Positions 18,087-26,139 of a stretch of DNA of 42,331 nt are shown in pieces. Position 1 is the stretch's first letter; every line of letters begins with the position of its first letter. A program made the position numbers and the translations under genes. The stretch comes from GCA-2746235 sp049609225 (GTDB taxonomy: Bacteria; Planctomycetota; UBA1135), in the NCBI GenBank assembly GCA_049609225.1, contig JBMYYH010000015.1:1-42331 (forward strand). The letters run 5' to 3'. The notes below the pieces were generated by a model. It did no database searches. It was not told where the DNA came from and saw only the letters and a program-made list of their open reading frames with translations.

Positions 18087-19436
18087 ATGCGCAACGCAAC
18101 TCTTCTTCTCGCTTCCGCCCTCTTGTCCGCGCCCCTTGCGGCGCAAGGAGGCTCCATCGCCGTTCGCGGTGGCAAGATCATGAAGGCCGATGGTTCGGTC
18201 GTCGAAAACGGCACTTTGGTGATCGAGAACGGACGCATCTCCGCACTCGGTGGGGCCGACCTCGAAGTTCCCTTTGATGTCATCCTCAACGAATACCCCG
18301 ATGCGGTGATCTTCCCGGGCTTCTTCGAAGCGCATAGCTCGAATGGCATGGACCGTGCCAACGAGAACGTGCCGGTCGCGCCCTTCCTCAACGTGAAGGA
18401 TTCGATCGATCCGGTCTCCTTCTACTTCGAGGATGAACTGCGCGGTGGCACCGTGGCGATCGGCATCATGCCCGGCAACAACACCGTGATCGGTGGCCGT
18501 GGTCGTGTGGTCGCTCCCGCCGGCATGACCATCGAGCAGATGACTCTGGATGATGGCCTCGGCATGAAGCTCGCGATTGGCGCCAAGCGCGGTTGGAGTC
18601 GCAGCACTCAGATCGCGGAACTGCGCGAGACCTTCGCCAAGCTCGACCGCGACCTCGAAGCCCTCGGCGCGAAGTTGCAGGAAGATGGCAAGGCCAAGGC
18701 CGATCGCGCCAAGGCTGGTGATGAGGAAGACGAGGCCGGCGCCGATGGCGATGGCTGGGATGACGCTGGCGGTTTCGTCCGCTTCGGCGACGACTTCCCC
18801 GGTAAGGAGCTCATCTCCGAGCAAGACCTCAACGATGGTCAGCGTGGTCTGGTCGCCATCCGCAACGGCGAAGAGCGCCTGTGGGTTTGGGCTCCAACCG
18901 CAAGTGATGTCGCTCTGGCCAACAGCTGGTTGGGCGAATACGACCTGCTTGGCAACTCCATCATGGTCGTGAGTTCTGCCGCTTGGAAAGCTGCCGATCA
19001 ACTCGCAGCGATGGGCCGCCCAGTCGTCATCAGCGGCGACCTCTGGCATGTCGAGCGTGACCCGGTCTCTTGGAAGGAGATTCGCACCTTCGCACCTTCG
19101 GCTTTGAATGATGCCGGTGTTGAGTTCGCGATTGGTTCGGTCGAAGGCCGCATGGGCCCGGACCGCCTTGCTTACCAAGCTGCGATGTGCATCCGCGAGG
19201 GTGTTTCGCGCGACGTGGCGTTGGCTTCGGTCACTTCGCGTCCGGCCAAGTTCTGGGGTCTGGAAAATGACCTCGGTGATTTCCAAGAGGGCGCCGATGG
19301 CACCTTCGTGGTCTTCGACCGTGACCCGCTCGCCGCCGACGCCCATGTGCTCGAAGTCTGGATTCGTGGCGTCAAGAGCTACGACCGCAGCGAGGACCAA
19401 CGTCTGCAGCGCCTCGAGGAGGGCCGCCTGAAGTGA
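18087..19436 (+). CDS. Exported amidohydrolase-fold protein 4, HxH half lost
   Basis: A 449-residue exported protein. The start is ATG 18087, which gives a signal peptide ending in PLAAQ (20); the frame is open upstream inside the preceding gene but without export signal. The HxH site reads IFPGFFEAHSS: His83 is kept and Ser85 replaces the second histidine. The C-terminal Asp motif is GSVEGRMGPDR. An acidic Lys/Ala/Asp-rich insert lies at about 195-250 (KADRAKAGDEEDEAGADGDG). The domain ends GDFQEGADGTFVVFDRDPL. No Shine-Dalgarno is evident; translation may be coupled to the preceding gene seven bases away. The stop overlaps the next start (GTGA). Confidence 0.83.
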   Translation: MRNATLLLASALLSAPLAAQGGSIAVRGGKIMKADGSVVENGTLVIENGRISALGGADLEVPFDVILNEYPDAVIFPGFFEAHSSNGMDRANENVPVAPFLNVKDSIDPVSFYFEDELRGGTVAIGIMPGNNTVIGGRGRVVAPAGMTIEQMTLDDGLGMKLAIGAKRGWSRSTQIAELRETFAKLDRDLEALGAKLQEDGKAKADRAKAGDEEDEAGADGDGWDDAGGFVRFGDDFPGKELISEQDLNDGQRGLVAIRNGEERLWVWAPTASDVALANSWLGEYDLLGNSIMVVSSAAWKAADQLAAMGRPVVISGDLWHVERDPVSWKEIRTFAPSALNDAGVEFAIGSVEGRMGPDRLAYQAAMCIREGVSRDVALASVTSRPAKFWGLENDLGDFQEGADGTFVVFDRDPLAADAHVLEVWIRGVKSYDRSEDQRLQRLEEGRLK

Positions 19437-22330
19437 AGCCCAATGCTCTACTCCTGACCGCCGTAGGAGGGGCCGGCCTGTTGGTCGCCGCCCTCTCCGG
19501 CGAGAATCACACACCGCCGACTCCGGTGGTGAAGATGGAGCTGCCCGGTAGCGGTACGGCCACGGCCTACCACGCCGCGCGGATCCACACCGCAGGTGCC
19601 AAGGGCACCATGGACGATGCTTACTTGGTGGTCCAAGATGGCAAAGTCGTCGATGTGGTCGCTTCGGCAGATACCTTGCCGTTGATGACTCCCATCATCG
19701 AACTCGGCGATGCGCAGATCATGCCTGGTCTGGTTGCCGCCGACACCACCGTCACCGGCCTTTCCGGTCAGGGTGATCGCACCATGGGTGCCCACCTGCG
19801 CGCTTCCGATGCCTTCGATCCTTGGCTCGACCAGTCGAAGATCCTTGAGCGTGGCATCACCACGTACTACCTGTCGCCCGACCGTTCCCGCCTCATCGGC
19901 GGACGCGGTGCCGTGGTCAAGGCGGGTGGCGAAGCACGCATGCTCGATACCGACGGCGACCTGCGCGTGAACCTCACGCCGGCGGCTTGGAATCCACCGG
20001 ACTACTTCCGTCCGCCGATTCCACCGACTGCCGATAACCCCATCCTGCCCGCTGTCGATCAGGCTCCAAACTCGCGCCCCGGTGCGATGTTGGCCCTGCG
20101 CGAGGCCCATGCAGCCGCTTCTGCGGAAGCAGGGGATGCCTTCGATCCCAACGCCGATGGCCTGCGCGCCTTCCTCGGTTCGGATGACAGTCTGCGTTTG
20201 GTCGTCGATACCGCCGATGAAGCGGCTTCGGCTTTGGAGTTCGCCCAACTGATGGGGCGTCGTGCGGTGCTCGCCGGTCTGAGTCAGGCCGACCCGGAGC
20301 ACTTGGCGGCTCTGTTGGAGGATCAAGGCGCTACCGTCTTGTTCGAGGTGCCTTTGTTCAGCAGCATGCCGAACTTGGACATCAACTGGCAGTTCCCGGC
20401 TTCGGATTGCCTTAGCACTTTGGCTTCCGCTGCACCGATCGCGTTGCAGCCGGGCCGTTACGGACGCTGGACTTGGCTGCTCGAAGCCGCTGCAACCGCG
20501 ACTGGTTATGGCTTGAGTGAAGCCGATGCCCTCAATGGCATCACCGCAATCCCAGCCACGCTGCTCGGTGTCGACCAACGCGTCGGACGCCTGGCTGCAG
20601 GCTTGGATGCAGATTTCGTCGTGGTCGATGGAGATCCTCTGAGTAGCGCCGCAAGCGTGCAGAAGGTTTACATCGAAGGCGCTTCGGTCTGGAGCCGCAG
20701 TGGCATCGAAGCACTCAGCTCCGACGCCGTCGTGGTCCGCGCCGGCACCCTTTGGACCGGCGAAGGCGCACCTTTGACGGGTGGCGTCGAAGTCCTGTTG
20801 GAAGATGGCCGCATCATCGCCGCCGGACGTCGGGTGCCTCACCCAGCCGGTGCCAAAGTCGTCGATGCTGGAGCCGATGCGCACATCACGCCTGGCTTCA
20901 TCGATGCTCGCGGTTATCTCGGCACCAATGGTGCTCGCTCGCTGCCGGATCGCGTCGACCTGACACGCTTGGCAGACGGCAGTTACTTCAATGATCTGTG
21001 GCGTCCAATCGCGCAGGCTGGCATCACCTCGATGGTGATGGGCCCGCGCAACCTCGGCACCGGTGGCTCTCGCGCCTCCGTGGTGAAGACTGCGGCAAGT
21101 GCCGAAGCCGGTGGAATCCGCGATCGTTATGTGGTGTTCTTCGATGCGCGTGCGAGTGATCGCGCCGCCAGCCGCAATGCTCTGGAAGGTTCCCTGAAGA
21201 AGGGTAAGGCCTACTTCGACAAGTGGGAGAAATACCGCGAAGAGCGTGCTGCTTGGGAAGCCGAAAACGGCACCAAGTCTTCCGATGACCGTGCTGCCAA
21301 GGAGAAGGAGTTGCGCATGCGTCTTGCGCAGGGTTCCGCTCCGAAGGTGGAAGAGGAAGTCGTCGAGGAAGAAGAGTCCGAAGAAGTTGAGGAGGAAGAA
21401 GAGGAGGCCGCTCCTGTCGATCCGGTCAACGGTCTTTGGGAAGGCACCATCGAGCATGAGATGTTGCCCGAACCTCTGACGGTCAACGCGCGTTTGCATC
21501 ACGAAGGCAAGCAACTGACCGGTATCTTCAGCACTCCGGAAGCTCCGGGTGAGGAAGCCGAGTTGGAGGGCACCTTCGAGAACAACACCGTTCACTTCGA
21601 GATCCCCACCGAGGTCGGTCAAGTCATGATCGACGGCGTCATCGATGCTCCTGACAGCATGTCGGTGAAGATCGAGCTGGCTGGTTTCGGTAGTGCCGAG
21701 TTCACCATGGCACGGATCGAGATCGAAGAGGCCGGCGCCGCGCCGATCGCCAAGAAGCGCACCAAGAAGGATGAAGGTCCACAGCCTCCGAGCATGGACT
21801 GGCGTCTGGAAGGCATCCGCGCGATGTACGAAGGGCGTGGCCGTGCGGTCGTCGCAGCTTCGCGTCGCGATGAGATCGAATCGGTGTTGCAACTCTTCGC
21901 GGCACACAAACTGCCGGTGCAGTTGATGTACGCCGACGAGGCATTGGATATCGCCGATCAACTGCGTCAGCAAAACGTCGGTGTGATCGTGTCGCCTGCA
22001 GTGACCCAGCGCACCGAGAACGTCGACCATGTGCCCGCTGCGGAACTCCATGCTGCCGGCATCCCGGTGGCGTTCCAATCCGACAGCACCATCGGTGCAC
22101 GATTCCTACCGCAAGTTCTGACCATGGCCACGCGCTATGGCCTGGGTGCGGAACAGGCACTGGCTGGACTGACTTCCTCGACCGCCGACATGCTCGGGGT
22201 TGCGGATCGCGTCGGCCGGGTGAAGCCTGGTCTCGATGGCGACATCGTCGTCTTCCAAGGACATCCCTTCGACCTGCGCTCGCATGTGGCGCATGTGTTC
22301 GTCGGGGGCCGTGAGGTACCACAACCATGA
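19433..22330 (+). CDS. Double amidohydrolase-fold fusion with inserted beta domain (protein 5)
   Basis: A 965-residue exported protein, about twice the family length, containing two amidohydrolase-fold units. GTG 19433 is set by GGAGGG upstream and a GTGA overlap with the preceding stop; the N-terminus is hydrophobic (signal or anchor, 5-22). Unit one (about 45-430) has IMPGLVAADTT, with Asp104 and Thr106 at the HxH site. Unit two (about 430-965) has ITPGFIDARGY, with Arg493 and Tyr495. Unit two is interrupted by a helical KWEKYREERAAWE stretch, a Glu run (about 640-658) and a 100-residue beta domain (about 665-765: GLWEGTIEHEML, LTGIFSTPEAPGEE, LEGTFENNTVHFEI, AEFTMARI) that looks like the small lipid/ligand-binding-like barrel domain found in other secreted proteins. 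An Asp is kept only in unit two (SDSTIGA). Both units are probably inactive. Confidence 0.84.
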   Translation: MKPNALLLTAVGGAGLLVAALSGENHTPPTPVVKMELPGSGTATAYHAARIHTAGAKGTMDDAYLVVQDGKVVDVVASADTLPLMTPIIELGDAQIMPGLVAADTTVTGLSGQGDRTMGAHLRASDAFDPWLDQSKILERGITTYYLSPDRSRLIGGRGAVVKAGGEARMLDTDGDLRVNLTPAAWNPPDYFRPPIPPTADNPILPAVDQAPNSRPGAMLALREAHAAASAEAGDAFDPNADGLRAFLGSDDSLRLVVDTADEAASALEFAQLMGRRAVLAGLSQADPEHLAALLEDQGATVLFEVPLFSSMPNLDINWQFPASDCLSTLASAAPIALQPGRYGRWTWLLEAAATATGYGLSEADALNGITAIPATLLGVDQRVGRLAAGLDADFVVVDGDPLSSAASVQKVYIEGASVWSRSGIEALSSDAVVVRAGTLWTGEGAPLTGGVEVLLEDGRIIAAGRRVPHPAGAKVVDAGADAHITPGFIDARGYLGTNGARSLPDRVDLTRLADGSYFNDLWRPIAQAGITSMVMGPRNLGTGGSRASVVKTAASAEAGGIRDRYVVFFDARASDRAASRNALEGSLKKGKAYFDKWEKYREERAAWEAENGTKSSDDRAAKEKELRMRLAQGSAPKVEEEVVEEEESEEVEEEEEEAAPVDPVNGLWEGTIEHEMLPEPLTVNARLHHEGKQLTGIFSTPEAPGEEAELEGTFENNTVHFEIPTEVGQVMIDGVIDAPDSMSVKIELAGFGSAEFTMARIEIEEAGAAPIAKKRTKKDEGPQPPSMDWRLEGIRAMYEGRGRAVVAASRRDEIESVLQLFAAHKLPVQLMYADEALDIADQLRQQNVGVIVSPAVTQRTENVDHVPAAELHAAGIPVAFQSDSTIGARFLPQVLTMATRYGLGAEQALAGLTSSTADMLGVADRVGRVKPGLDGDIVVFQGHPFDLRSHVAHVFVGGREVPQP

Positions 22331-23538
22331 TCCTGACTCTGCTTGCACAAGCCGCTCTTCTTCTGGGTCCCCAGGATCCAGGTGTGGATGCCTCCGAGTT
22401 CACGGTGTTGAAGGCCGCCAAGGTCTACACCGCCGATGAAGCGGGCATGATCAACAATGGCATGGTCGTCATCCAAAACGACAAGATCGTTTGGGTCGGC
22501 GAAGCCAAGGGTGTGGAGGTTGCGGATGGCGTCGAAATCCAGGACCTCGGCCAAGTTTGGCTGGTTCCAGGATTGATCGAGCCGCACAACCACGTGGCCG
22601 GTTCGCTGCGTGACCTCAACGACACCGTGTTCCTGACCAACCCGGAACTGCATACCTACGAAGTGCTCGAACCGCAGAACCCGTATCTGAAGGATGCGGT
22701 GGCCGGTGGTGTGACTTCGGCCTTGTTCATTCCTGGATCGGGATCGAACATGGGTGGTTTCGGCATGCTAGTCAAGACTTCCGGCAAGACGCCGGATGAG
22801 ATGGTGGTGCGTTCGCCAGGTTCCTTGAAGGTGGCGCAGTCGGGTAACCCCGAGCGTTACTCCTGGGGTGTGCGTCGCGCGATGATGAACTGGAACACGC
22901 GCAACACCTTGCGTGAAGGCCTCGAGTGGGCCGCGGCATATGAAGCAGGCGAGGCGGATTTCGATCCGCGTTACCAGGACTTCGTCGGCCTGCGTAATGG
23001 CACCGTGCCGGTCAGTGTGCACACGCAGATCTACCAGGTGGTGCTCGAGACCCTCACCATGCAGGTGCAGGAACTCGGATTGAAGTCCTTCGTCGACCAC
23101 GGAACATTCGATGGTTACAAGGTCGCCCCTTTGGCTGCAGAACTTGGCGTGCCGGTGATGAACGGGCCGCGTCAGTTCTGGTTCGACCGCTCCACTTCCC
23201 AGATCATGGGTTGTGCGGCAGGTTGGGATAGCGCCGAAGGCATCATCCTCGGCTACAACACGGATAGCCCGGTCATCCCGCAGGAGGAACTTCCGTTCCA
23301 GGCTGCGATGGGTGTGCGTCTGGGTGCCGGTGATGCCGAAAGTGCACTGCGCGGCATGACTGCCAATGCAGCCAAGGCACTGCTGATGGAAGACATCGCC
23401 GGACGTCTGGTCGAAGGGCTCGAGGCCGACCTCGTGGCCTGGACTGGAGATCCCGTCGATCCACGTAGCTCCGTGCTCAAGGTTTGGGTGCGTGGTGAAA
23501 AGGTCTACGACGTCGAGGAGGACCAGCGCCGCTTCTGA
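22327..23538 (+). CDS. Exported amidohydrolase, active site intact (protein 6)
   Basis: A 403-residue exported amidohydrolase of the imidazolonepropionase-like branch. All expected catalytic residues are present: HNH with His87 and His89 in PGLIEPHNH, His232 in VSVHTQ, His258 in VDHGTF and Asp313 in NTDSPVIPQEE. It therefore probably hydrolyses a cyclic amide, peptide or related C-N bond in the periplasm; the substrate is unknown. The N-terminus is a signal peptide (LLAQAALLLGPQ). GAGG lies ten bases before the ATG, and the start overlaps the previous stop as ATGA. Motif spacing is almost identical to protein 7 (His84, His229, His255, Asp311), so the two are a closely related pair that may form a heteromer. 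Confidence 0.9.
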   Translation: MILTLLAQAALLLGPQDPGVDASEFTVLKAAKVYTADEAGMINNGMVVIQNDKIVWVGEAKGVEVADGVEIQDLGQVWLVPGLIEPHNHVAGSLRDLNDTVFLTNPELHTYEVLEPQNPYLKDAVAGGVTSALFIPGSGSNMGGFGMLVKTSGKTPDEMVVRSPGSLKVAQSGNPERYSWGVRRAMMNWNTRNTLREGLEWAAAYEAGEADFDPRYQDFVGLRNGTVPVSVHTQIYQVVLETLTMQVQELGLKSFVDHGTFDGYKVAPLAAELGVPVMNGPRQFWFDRSTSQIMGCAAGWDSAEGIILGYNTDSPVIPQEELPFQAAMGVRLGAGDAESALRGMTANAAKALLMEDIAGRLVEGLEADLVAWTGDPVDPRSSVLKVWVRGEKVYDVEEDQRRF

Positions 23539-24737
23539 TGCTGTCGCTAATGCTGCTTCTTCCACTGGCGCAAGCGCCCAGTGCCCAAGCCGAGCCCGGA
23601 ATGGTGCTCGACGTGGGTGTGGCCTTGACCATGGAAGAGCGCAAGGTGATTCATAACGCGCGCATCCTCATTGGTGCCGATGGCCGCATCCAAGAGGTGG
23701 GACGTCAGGCCGAACTCGAAGCGCCGGAAGGTTGGGAGCATCGCAGTCATCCCACTTCCTTTGCTTGGCCGGGCGGTATCGATCTGCATTCGCATACGCA
23801 TACCGGCGGCTGGGAGGACATCAACGACATGGTCCACCCCGACAACCCCGAGTTGCGCACCCTCGACACCATCGTCGCCAACAACCGCTTGCATCAGATG
23901 GGCCGCGCTGGGGGAGTCACCCTGGTCAATGCCATTCCTGGATCCGGCACCAACATCTCCGGTTCCGGCACCCTGGTGAAGCTCAAGAACTCCGATGACC
24001 TCGATGATGTCGTGTTCCGCTACCCCGGTTCGGTCAAGGTCGCGCAAGGTTACAACCCGGAACGCAGCGGGGACCTTGGCGGCGCGCGCATGGGCATGTG
24101 GTGGATGCTGCGTTGGTATCTCGACCGCGCGGAAGAAGTTGCGGATGCCGATACGCTGAAGGAGAACCCCGATGTCGCGAGTATCGCTGGCATCTTCCAA
24201 AAGAAGTATCCCTTCCTGGTGCACACCGCCGGCGCCCGCGACACCTACGGCACCGTGCGTATGTTCCAGGTCGAAGCCGGAGTGCCCGTGATTGTGAGTC
24301 ACGGTTCCTTCAACGGTTTCATGGCCGGCGAAGCCATCGCCGAACTCCAGACGCCGCTCAACATCGGGCCGCGCAACTTCGACTACACCGTCAGCCGCAA
24401 CGCGCAGTTCCGCGGACTGGTCGAAGCCTACGAAAGCGCCGGCAACACCGACATCTCGGTGCAGACCGACGCCGGCGTGATTCCACAAGAGGAATTCGTC
24501 TACCAGGCCACCTTGGCCGAACGCCTGGGCTGTTCCACTTGGATCGCCCTGGAATCCTTGAACGTCAATCCCGCGCGACAGATCCTGATCGATGATCAGG
24601 TCGGTCGTCTGCTCCCCGGTCTGCAAGCTGACATCATCGTCAGCACCGGGCAGCCGCTGGACCCACGCGCTGCCGTAGAACTCGTCCTCATTGAGGGTGA
24701 TGTGACCTACGACATCGCCGCCGGCCAGCTTTACTGA
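23538..24737 (+). CDS. Exported amidohydrolase, active site intact (protein 7)
   Basis: A 399-residue exported amidohydrolase, sister of the preceding gene product. Seen: HSH with His84 and His86 in PGGIDLHSHTHTGGW, His229 in LVHTAG, His255 in VSHGSF, Asp311 in QTDAGVIPQEE, and the domain end GRLLPGLQADIIVSTGQPLD. The signal peptide runs to about AQAPSAQA (18). Shared elements with protein 6 include the INDMVHPDNPELRTLD / LNDTVFLTNPELHTYE block and FRYPGSVKVAQGYNPER / VRSPGSLKVAQSGNPER. The start overlaps the previous stop by one base (TGATG); GGAGG is 15 bases away, so coupling is likely. After it comes the only notable gap in the array, 31 bases. Confidence 0.9.
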   Translation: MLSLMLLLPLAQAPSAQAEPGMVLDVGVALTMEERKVIHNARILIGADGRIQEVGRQAELEAPEGWEHRSHPTSFAWPGGIDLHSHTHTGGWEDINDMVHPDNPELRTLDTIVANNRLHQMGRAGGVTLVNAIPGSGTNISGSGTLVKLKNSDDLDDVVFRYPGSVKVAQGYNPERSGDLGGARMGMWWMLRWYLDRAEEVADADTLKENPDVASIAGIFQKKYPFLVHTAGARDTYGTVRMFQVEAGVPVIVSHGSFNGFMAGEAIAELQTPLNIGPRNFDYTVSRNAQFRGLVEAYESAGNTDISVQTDAGVIPQEEFVYQATLAERLGCSTWIALESLNVNPARQILIDDQVGRLLPGLQADIIVSTGQPLDPRAAVELVLIEGDVTYDIAAGQLY

Positions 24738-24768
24738 ACATCCCAACGATCGACATCCTTACCTACCG

Positions 24769-26139
24769 ATGCTCGCTTCCCTGATCCTCCTCTTGCCGAC
24801 ACCCGCCGCGGTGCCGCAGGATACGCCGCGTGACCCAGTGGGTCCCGTAGACGTCTACCGCTTCGATCAAGTCGAGACTCTCGACGGCGACGCGCTCAAG
24901 AACGTCACTCTTCTGGTGCGTGATGGCATCATCGAACGCATGGGCCAGGCGGTGGTCATTCCCGACCACGCCACCGTGCACGACTACCGCGGCAGCGGCA
25001 AAGTCGCGATGCCTCCCTTCGCCCTGAGCCATGCCAACTTCCTGGTGGGAGACCGCCGCGGTAGTGGTCGCAACACTCGCTTCACTGCGGTGGAGTCCTT
25101 GTGGCTCGACGATGGTTGGGAAGAGGACCTGCTTGAGGAAGGAGTGCTGCTCGTCGGTATCGACCCTCCTGGTCGTGGCATGCCCGGACGCACTTCGGTG
25201 CTGTGGGCCGATGGCCAAACCGGTCAGCCTGATCCACTGGTCGCCGACCTGCACTTGAAGGTGATGGTTTCCACTTCCTCTTCGGCCAAGCGCTTGGTGC
25301 GCGATGGCTTCAAGGCCGCCGACAAAGCGATCGAAAAGGAAGAGAAAGCCCACGCCGATTGGAAGAAGGCGCGTGCCGATTGGGAAGCCGAGCAGAAAGC
25401 CAAAGCCGAAGCTGAGAAAGCCAAGGAAGCCGAAGGCAAAGACGGCAGCAAAGAAGCCACCGCTGCCCAAGACGGCAATGGCAACGGCAAAGGCGGCAAC
25501 GGTAAGGGCGAAGAAGACAAAGGTCCGCCCGAGACCTTCGAGCCGCCGAAGATGGACCCCAACACCGAACCGCTGGTGGAATGGGTGCGTTCGGAACGCG
25601 TCGGTCAGGTGTGGCTAGGTACCGCATCCGATTGGCTGCACTGGCAGGACCTGCTCGGCGAGCGCGAGCTTCCTTATGAGATCGTGCTGCGTCATGGCAC
25701 TACGCAAAACCTGTTCGAAGCTGCTGACGCCATCGCCGCCACCGAGTTGCGCGTCGATGTGCCGGCTCGCATCAGCTACTTGCCTTACACGCGGACCCGC
25801 ACCAACCTGCCGGCCGAACTGGCTGCAGCCGGTGTGACCAAGATGATCCTGTCGCCCACGACGGACTCCCTCTTTGGTCTGCAGAACTACCGCTTGTCGG
25901 TAGCCCAGGTCGTCGCCGAAGGGCTCGACCGCAACCTCGCCCTGCGAGGCATGAGTGTCGAGACGGCCACGTCGATGGGGCAGGAAGAGCGTTTGGCTCC
26001 TCTCGCCGTCGGTGGTCCCGCGACCTTCGTGATCTGGAATGGTGATCCGCTCAATCCCATGAGCGAAGCCGACATGGTGTTGTCCGAAGGCAAGGTGGTC
26101 TATGACCGCGCCAAGGCCGAAGCGGAGGACCAGCGATGA
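24769..26139 (+). CDS. Exported amidohydrolase-fold protein 8, HxH half lost
   Basis: A 456-residue exported protein with a short signal peptide (LILLLPTPAAVPQ). The HxH site reads MPPFALSHAN, with His88 kept and Asn90 for the second histidine, and the preceding PG..D is changed. A 70-residue low-complexity stretch (about 187-258) is first helical and rich in Lys, Glu and Ala (ADWKKARADWEAEQKAK), then Gly/Asn/Lys-rich (GNGNGKGGNGKG). It lies at the same place in the fold as the inserts of proteins 1, 4 and 5. A TTDS motif near the C-terminus may align with the metal Asp. No ribosome binding site is evident at the ATG. The stop overlaps the next start (ATGA). Confidence 0.82.
   Translation: MLASLILLLPTPAAVPQDTPRDPVGPVDVYRFDQVETLDGDALKNVTLLVRDGIIERMGQAVVIPDHATVHDYRGSGKVAMPPFALSHANFLVGDRRGSGRNTRFTAVESLWLDDGWEEDLLEEGVLLVGIDPPGRGMPGRTSVLWADGQTGQPDPLVADLHLKVMVSTSSSAKRLVRDGFKAADKAIEKEEKAHADWKKARADWEAEQKAKAEAEKAKEAEGKDGSKEATAAQDGNGNGKGGNGKGEEDKGPPETFEPPKMDPNTEPLVEWVRSERVGQVWLGTASDWLHWQDLLGERELPYEIVLRHGTTQNLFEAADAIAATELRVDVPARISYLPYTRTRTNLPAELAAAGVTKMILSPTTDSLFGLQNYRLSVAQVVAEGLDRNLALRGMSVETATSMGQEERLAPLAVGGPATFVIWNGDPLNPMSEADMVLSEGKVVYDRAKAEAEDQR

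Noticed and set aside
16457..22078. Very long open frames on the strand opposite to the amidohydrolase array
   Set aside because: They lie antisense to genes with clear domains and signal peptides, and their His/Arg/Asp-rich products have no recognisable motif; they result from high GC codon use.
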